Position numbers and translations under genes: made by a program. From positions 1-38,740 of the forward strand of contig ONBO01000011.1 in the NCBI GenBank assembly GCA_900316125.1: a DNA stretch of 38,740 nucleotides. Direction: 5' to 3'. The stretch's first letter is position 1. Every line of letters begins with the position of its first letter. This stretch comes from an uncultured Bacteroidales bacterium. GTDB taxonomy: Bacteria > Bacteroidota > Bacteroidia > Bacteroidales > Paludibacteraceae. Positions 36,001-38,740 of this stretch are shown in pieces. A model generated the notes under the pieces. That model searched no databases. It worked only from the letters and a program-made list of their open reading frames with translations, and was not told the DNA's origin.

Positions 36001-38421
36001 GGCAACTATACAGCAGACACATATACAGTAAAGGCTGTTGACCCTGCCACATCTTGCAATATTGATATTTCAGGCAGTCTTGAAATCAAGGAGAACCAGC
36101 TTCCAAGTGTAACCCTTGCTACAACAAACAATACTAGTTGTGCTGCTCCATTAAACGGTTCATATACAATTACCGCAAGTAACGGTAGGGCTCCATATAC
36201 CTATTCAAGTGACGGAGGCGCCACATATTCAACCCAAAATGAATTCACAGGTTTGCTGTCTCAGTTAAACATTAAGGCACGTGTTAAAGATTATAACGGT
36301 TGTGAATCTGCCATTAAAGAGGGTAGTGTTGAGAATAAGGCAGTTCAGCCAGTTATACACAGAGTTACCACTACTAATAACGGTGAGTACTGTGAGGGAG
36401 CAACCTCTGATGTTCACATCGTAGTGGCTGGATCTCAGACAGAGTTTAACTACCAGCTCTACAAAGACAACTCTACAACTTCAACACCTCAGCTTGTTCC
36501 TGTAGGTAATGCAATATCAGGTACAGGTTCAGAACTTGACTTTGGTGCATTTGAGGCTGGTAAATATTATGTAAAGGCAGAAAGCAAGGTATCAGAGACT
36601 TGTGACGCCTTTATGAATGACAACGCGGTTGTGATAACTGAGAATCCTAAACCAGTTCTCACATACAAGGTATATGAGAAGGGTACAACTAAAGAGGTTG
36701 TTTCTCCATACGTATTAACATGTGATGTGCCTGAAATGGACATTGTTCTTGACGGTGGTGCTACGTATGAGTGGAATGATGGTGAGACACTGCAGACCAG
36801 AACTGTTAGCGAGTCATTCTCTAAGAGTGTATATCCTGTAAGTGACAAGGGCTGCCCAGGAGAGTCTGTAACTATTACAATCACAGTTGAAAAGGAGACT
36901 CCAAAAGAGGTTAAGATTGTTACAACTCCAGCAGATGCAGACCTTACACTTACATGTAAGAATCAGGAGTTGACACTCACAGCATCTTCAACTACTGCTA
37001 ACGTAACCTACAAGTGGAATGACGCTGCTCAGACAGAAGGCCCGGTACTTAAGGTTTCAGACATCTCAACACAGGCAACCTACAAGGTTACTGTTACAGC
37101 AGCTAACGGTTGTACAAGTGAGTCTGATGTAGAAATCAAGGAGAACAAGAACAAACCAGTTGTAAGCGTGGCCAGCAAGGATGAGACAGGTGCAGAAAAC
37201 ACATTACTCAACTGTACACATCCAGAGCTTACACTTACAGCTTCTGTAAGCAACACTCAGGTTGTAGGTAACTGCACATACGAGTGGTCAACTCTCAGTC
37301 AGGCTTCCTACTCAACTGACAATCCAATCACTGTTACAAGTGCTAATGTATACAGCGTGGTTGCCACTGGTGAGAACGGTTGTGCAAGTGAGAAGGTTAA
37401 TAAGGTTATAAATGAAGACTTTAGAAAACCGGAGATTATAACTGATCCTGTAGTTGTATGTATGCCGGCTACAGTTGATATAAGCACCGCTGTTTCAAGT
37501 CGCTCTAAGTTTGATGAGATATTCTTCTATGAAACTTCTAGCGCTACGGTTCCTATGGCATCTACAATTGTAGAGGTTTCTGAAACAACTACATACTATG
37601 CTCAGGCTGTAGGTCTTGATGGCAACGGTTGTATAAGTGAATACGAGCCAAATCAGCCGTATAATCCTATAGTTATATCAGAGAGAAGACTTGCTGACAC
37701 TCCTACAGTGGTTCCTTACGATGAGTGCCCTGTTCCTGGCAAGAAGAGCATGAGGGATCTTGTTACATCTGACAAGACAAACCTGAAGTTCTATGACAGC
37801 ATAGAGGGTGGTAGTGAGGTTAGCGATATGTTTGACGCTGCTACAGAAAACAGCGAATATACATACTATGTATCTAACACTACTAAGGACCAGTGCGAGA
37901 GTGAACGTGCTGAAATCAACATCCACGTAGACGGTACAATTGACTATGATCTGATAGCAAGTGCTGAAGAAGTGATTGCCGCTCAGGAAGAGGTAACTCT
38001 CACAGTAGTTCCTACTAAGGAGAATCGTATTGAGAAATATGTATGGACAAAGAATGGTGTTCAGATGGACATCGACGAGCCTGAAATCACAGACATCCTG
38101 TATGTAAACAGCGAGTTTGCGGTAACTGCTTCAGGTAGATGTAACTCTATCACTAAGAAGCAGACTGTAAGAGCCCAGTGGCCAACCGCAATTGTTCCAG
38201 ACGGTCCTGGACGTAACGGTGAGTTTGCAAGAGGTTGCAATATTACAGTGTTCAACCGCTTCAATGAGAAGGTATTTGAGGGTAATGACGGTTGGGACGG
38301 TACACTTAACTGCGCTCTTGCAAAGAAGGGTGTTAAGGCCGATCCAGGCGTTTACTACTACTACATGACATTCCCTGACGGTTCAACTCACAAGGGTATC
38401 ATTGAGGTAGTGAAGTTTTAA
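33061..38421 (+). CDS. Second giant secreted repeat protein with CHU_C T9SS sorting domain
   Basis: A 1786-residue paralogue of the first giant protein. The start is the ATG at 33061 (a TTG two codons earlier is unlikely). The signal peptide ends near LTAMSCSA. The N-terminal domain differs from that of protein 1, and a fibronectin III-like domain follows (about 180-280, closing with NTTYWYKAYITYSDGTIYG). DUF11-like domains come next, then 'A' repeats near 394, 481, 571, 938 and 1110, and a SprB-like repeat near 1020. Ig-like domains fill about 1190-1630. Residues 1707-1786 are the CHU_C sorting domain, 73 of 80 residues identical to that of protein 1. Function is probably adhesion or surface display; the ligand is unknown. 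Confidence 0.88.
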   Translation: MKRFFTSFKRSFLLILFLLTAMSCSAKYYLYGYSYGNSKPSDTSLQLNNWGSYITSSDNLTFEITDSKLISVGWHAFGISTNSSGYRNSRPDQIVYIDYYPNVTGNITGAQAMNGQNTSNCTLGVAVYRITATSNKMVVKLENNGTWNNTCNGTLYTIAKYKTGTMAACNTSAPTVTTNAATNVTISSAKLNAAITSLGQSEMCKAYTVTASGIKLYSDAGCTSLVNTYPTNPTVSSVTSYSASATGLSPNTTYWYKAYITYSDGTIYGNAVSFTTPGPSLSIAIDGDATMCSEGVIDYSIVVTNNSTEAATNVVINYVEPDGSIGSESVASLAAGAAKTIERSYYAPTTTSGNVVSISADASCYGGTLVSATKTVNVNPEPTVQSFKSSATSYCEGDGVTIGLNGSQSGVVYVLTKGSSDVGTAFGNGAAINFPGSYGAGTYKIRAYYDATYCWTTFGNLKITENPLPAVFSITSSGTEYCAGGATAGVRIGLSGSETGILYKLWKSGSVVAELIGTGDALDFGIQKAGYFTVEAENTNTDCYVYMDGSVTVKENPLPAVYDFKTTDTKFCEGGGVRLYLEDSELGITYNLYKDGVFNSSVAGTGSELDMMLVCKVPGTYKVIAENATTGCEVEMNGTLTIVKNGLPDATIEVTGASEVCHGTEATIKLTATAGAPNFYITYNNGITDVTVSDVADSYSLTQALYSTTRYTLKSIRDANGCTNNYGASKSVTVTVDDAPEGSAGILDPNCNSGNFTLAGTLTKGTGVWTSDNISVIFADATNPTTTITGVPLNETATLTWTVSNGVCPDAVSAVRAINNDCTDLTAVIGGVGNICAGRTLRYKITITNGSTLAANNVVVKYTKPDGTSATEIFNSIAPGASEVINDTYSSAASTVISPKEISVTAQKEGGDLIRVSKRFWVNPLPEDQTITASALSYCEGSNVKIGLAGSQNGINYTLYRGNGVEAATMSGTGFSFEFAGNYTADTYTVKAVDPATSCNIDISGSLEIKENQLPSVTLATTNNTSCAAPLNGSYTITASNGRAPYTYSSDGGATYSTQNEFTGLLSQLNIKARVKDYNGCESAIKEGSVENKAVQPVIHRVTTTNNGEYCEGATSDVHIVVAGSQTEFNYQLYKDNSTTSTPQLVPVGNAISGTGSELDFGAFEAGKYYVKAESKVSETCDAFMNDNAVVITENPKPVLTYKVYEKGTTKEVVSPYVLTCDVPEMDIVLDGGATYEWNDGETLQTRTVSESFSKSVYPVSDKGCPGESVTITITVEKETPKEVKIVTTPADADLTLTCKNQELTLTASSTTANVTYKWNDAAQTEGPVLKVSDISTQATYKVTVTAANGCTSESDVEIKENKNKPVVSVASKDETGAENTLLNCTHPELTLTASVSNTQVVGNCTYEWSTLSQASYSTDNPITVTSANVYSVVATGENGCASEKVNKVINEDFRKPEIITDPVVVCMPATVDISTAVSSRSKFDEIFFYETSSATVPMASTIVEVSETTTYYAQAVGLDGNGCISEYEPNQPYNPIVISERRLADTPTVVPYDECPVPGKKSMRDLVTSDKTNLKFYDSIEGGSEVSDMFDAATENSEYTYYVSNTTKDQCESERAEINIHVDGTIDYDLIASAEEVIAAQEEVTLTVVPTKENRIEKYVWTKNGVQMDIDEPEITDILYVNSEFAVTASGRCNSITKKQTVRAQWPTAIVPDGPGRNGEFARGCNITVFNRFNEKVFEGNDGWDGTLNCALAKKGVKADPGVYYYYMTFPDGSTHKGIIEVVKF

Positions 38422-38740
38422 GGTGTAACTTTTAATTGATAATTATATGAAAAAGATATATTGCATTCTATTCTCAGCACTGCTGTATGCAGGATTGGCA
38501 ACAGCACAGCAGGACTTCACCCTTAGTGAGCAGCTGTTTTCCCGTATAGCGGTGAACCCAGCCGGTACAGGTAACAGCGCCAATGTTAACATTTTTTCTG
38601 TTAACAGGTTTCAGTATGCCGGATCAGAAGGCTATCCGTTTACCACGATGTTAAACGTGCACGGATACATAGAGAAGGCAAAGTCTGGTCTAGGTCTTAG
38701 CTTCAGCTATGACCGAAGCGGTATTGCCTACCATCAGATT
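38179..38740 (+). repeat. Direct repeat, copy 2: sorting domain plus partner start
   Basis: Second copy of the stretch at 31655-32221, about 6.52 kb downstream. Runs such as GACGGTCCTGGACGTAACGG and CTTAACTGCGCTCTTGCAAA are identical in both. The repeat may continue past the window edge. Confidence 0.85.
38447..38740 (+). CDS. PorP/SprF-family protein, T9SS partner 2 (cut by window end)
   Basis: The first 98 codons of a second PorP/SprF gene, open to the window edge. The N-terminus is MKKIYCILFSALLYAGLATA, followed by QQDFTLSEQLFSRIAVNPAG. By hand count, 76 of 98 residues equal those of the first partner. It starts 25 bases after the stop of giant gene 2, in the same AAGGTGTAA...ATATGAAAAAG setting as the first copy, so the whole adhesin-plus-partner unit was duplicated. 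Confidence 0.93.
   Translation, partial: MKKIYCILFSALLYAGLATAQQDFTLSEQLFSRIAVNPAGTGNSANVNIFSVNRFQYAGSEGYPFTTMLNVHGYIEKAKSGLGLSFSYDRSGIAYHQI

Noticed and set aside
27599..37100. Repeated DNA in the giant genes as a CRISPR or satellite array
   Set aside because: The repeats are protein-level, about 85-175 codons long and imperfect, inside continuous reading frames.

Overview
The window looks like chromosomal DNA of an anaerobic member of the Bacteroidales. The reasons are: TAnnTTTG-type -7 promoter boxes with few Shine-Dalgarno sequences, a pyruvate:ferredoxin oxidoreductase, a SusC-like N-terminal sorting motif on a TonB receptor, gliding/type IX secretion genes (GldF-GldG, PorP/SprF, CHU_C sorting domains), and a dnaN plus 3'-5' exonuclease pair. 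All gene identities come from reading translated sequence; no database search was made.

Layout. Positions 1-158: the end of an rRNA operon (5S rRNA lacking its first bases) and its terminator, followed by about 270 bases of hairpin-rich non-coding DNA. Positions 432-9454, mostly housekeeping and transport: cysteine synthase, pyruvate:ferredoxin oxidoreductase, a TonB-dependent receptor, an orphan nucleotidyltransferase-fold protein and a pair of half-size chromate transporters. Positions 9510-12900: a small AT-rich defence island with an MntA-HepT (MNT/HEPN) toxin-antitoxin pair, a GmrSD-like DUF262/HNH nuclease, and coding remnants around it. Positions 12924-21461, all on the minus strand: purL, a PorT-like barrel, a membrane-anchored beta-propeller protein, and a PagL-like lipid A deacylase translationally coupled to it. 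Positions 21504-25895, plus strand: a fused GldF-GldG protein, dnaN and a DnaQ-like exonuclease.

Positions 25896-38740 hold the most striking part: a tandem duplication of a two-gene type IX secretion module. Each module has a giant secreted repeat protein (1948 and 1786 residues) ending in a CHU_C (type B) sorting domain, followed 26-28 bases later by a PorP/SprF-family outer-membrane partner. The second partner runs off the window. The sorting domains (73/80 residues identical, counted by hand) and partner N-termini (76/98) are far better conserved than the adhesin bodies.

Both giant genes have a related, apparently structured leader: AATGTTAA-type palindromes, a -7-like box, and directly at the expected transcription start a 13-14 bp stem-loop followed by a T-run. 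The stem differs between copies by paired changes (A-U to U-A twice, G-U to A-U), which suggests selection for RNA structure. A second shared box lies 34-36 bases before each start codon. I consider this leader, together with the duplicated adhesin/partner module, the best candidate for an undescribed system here.
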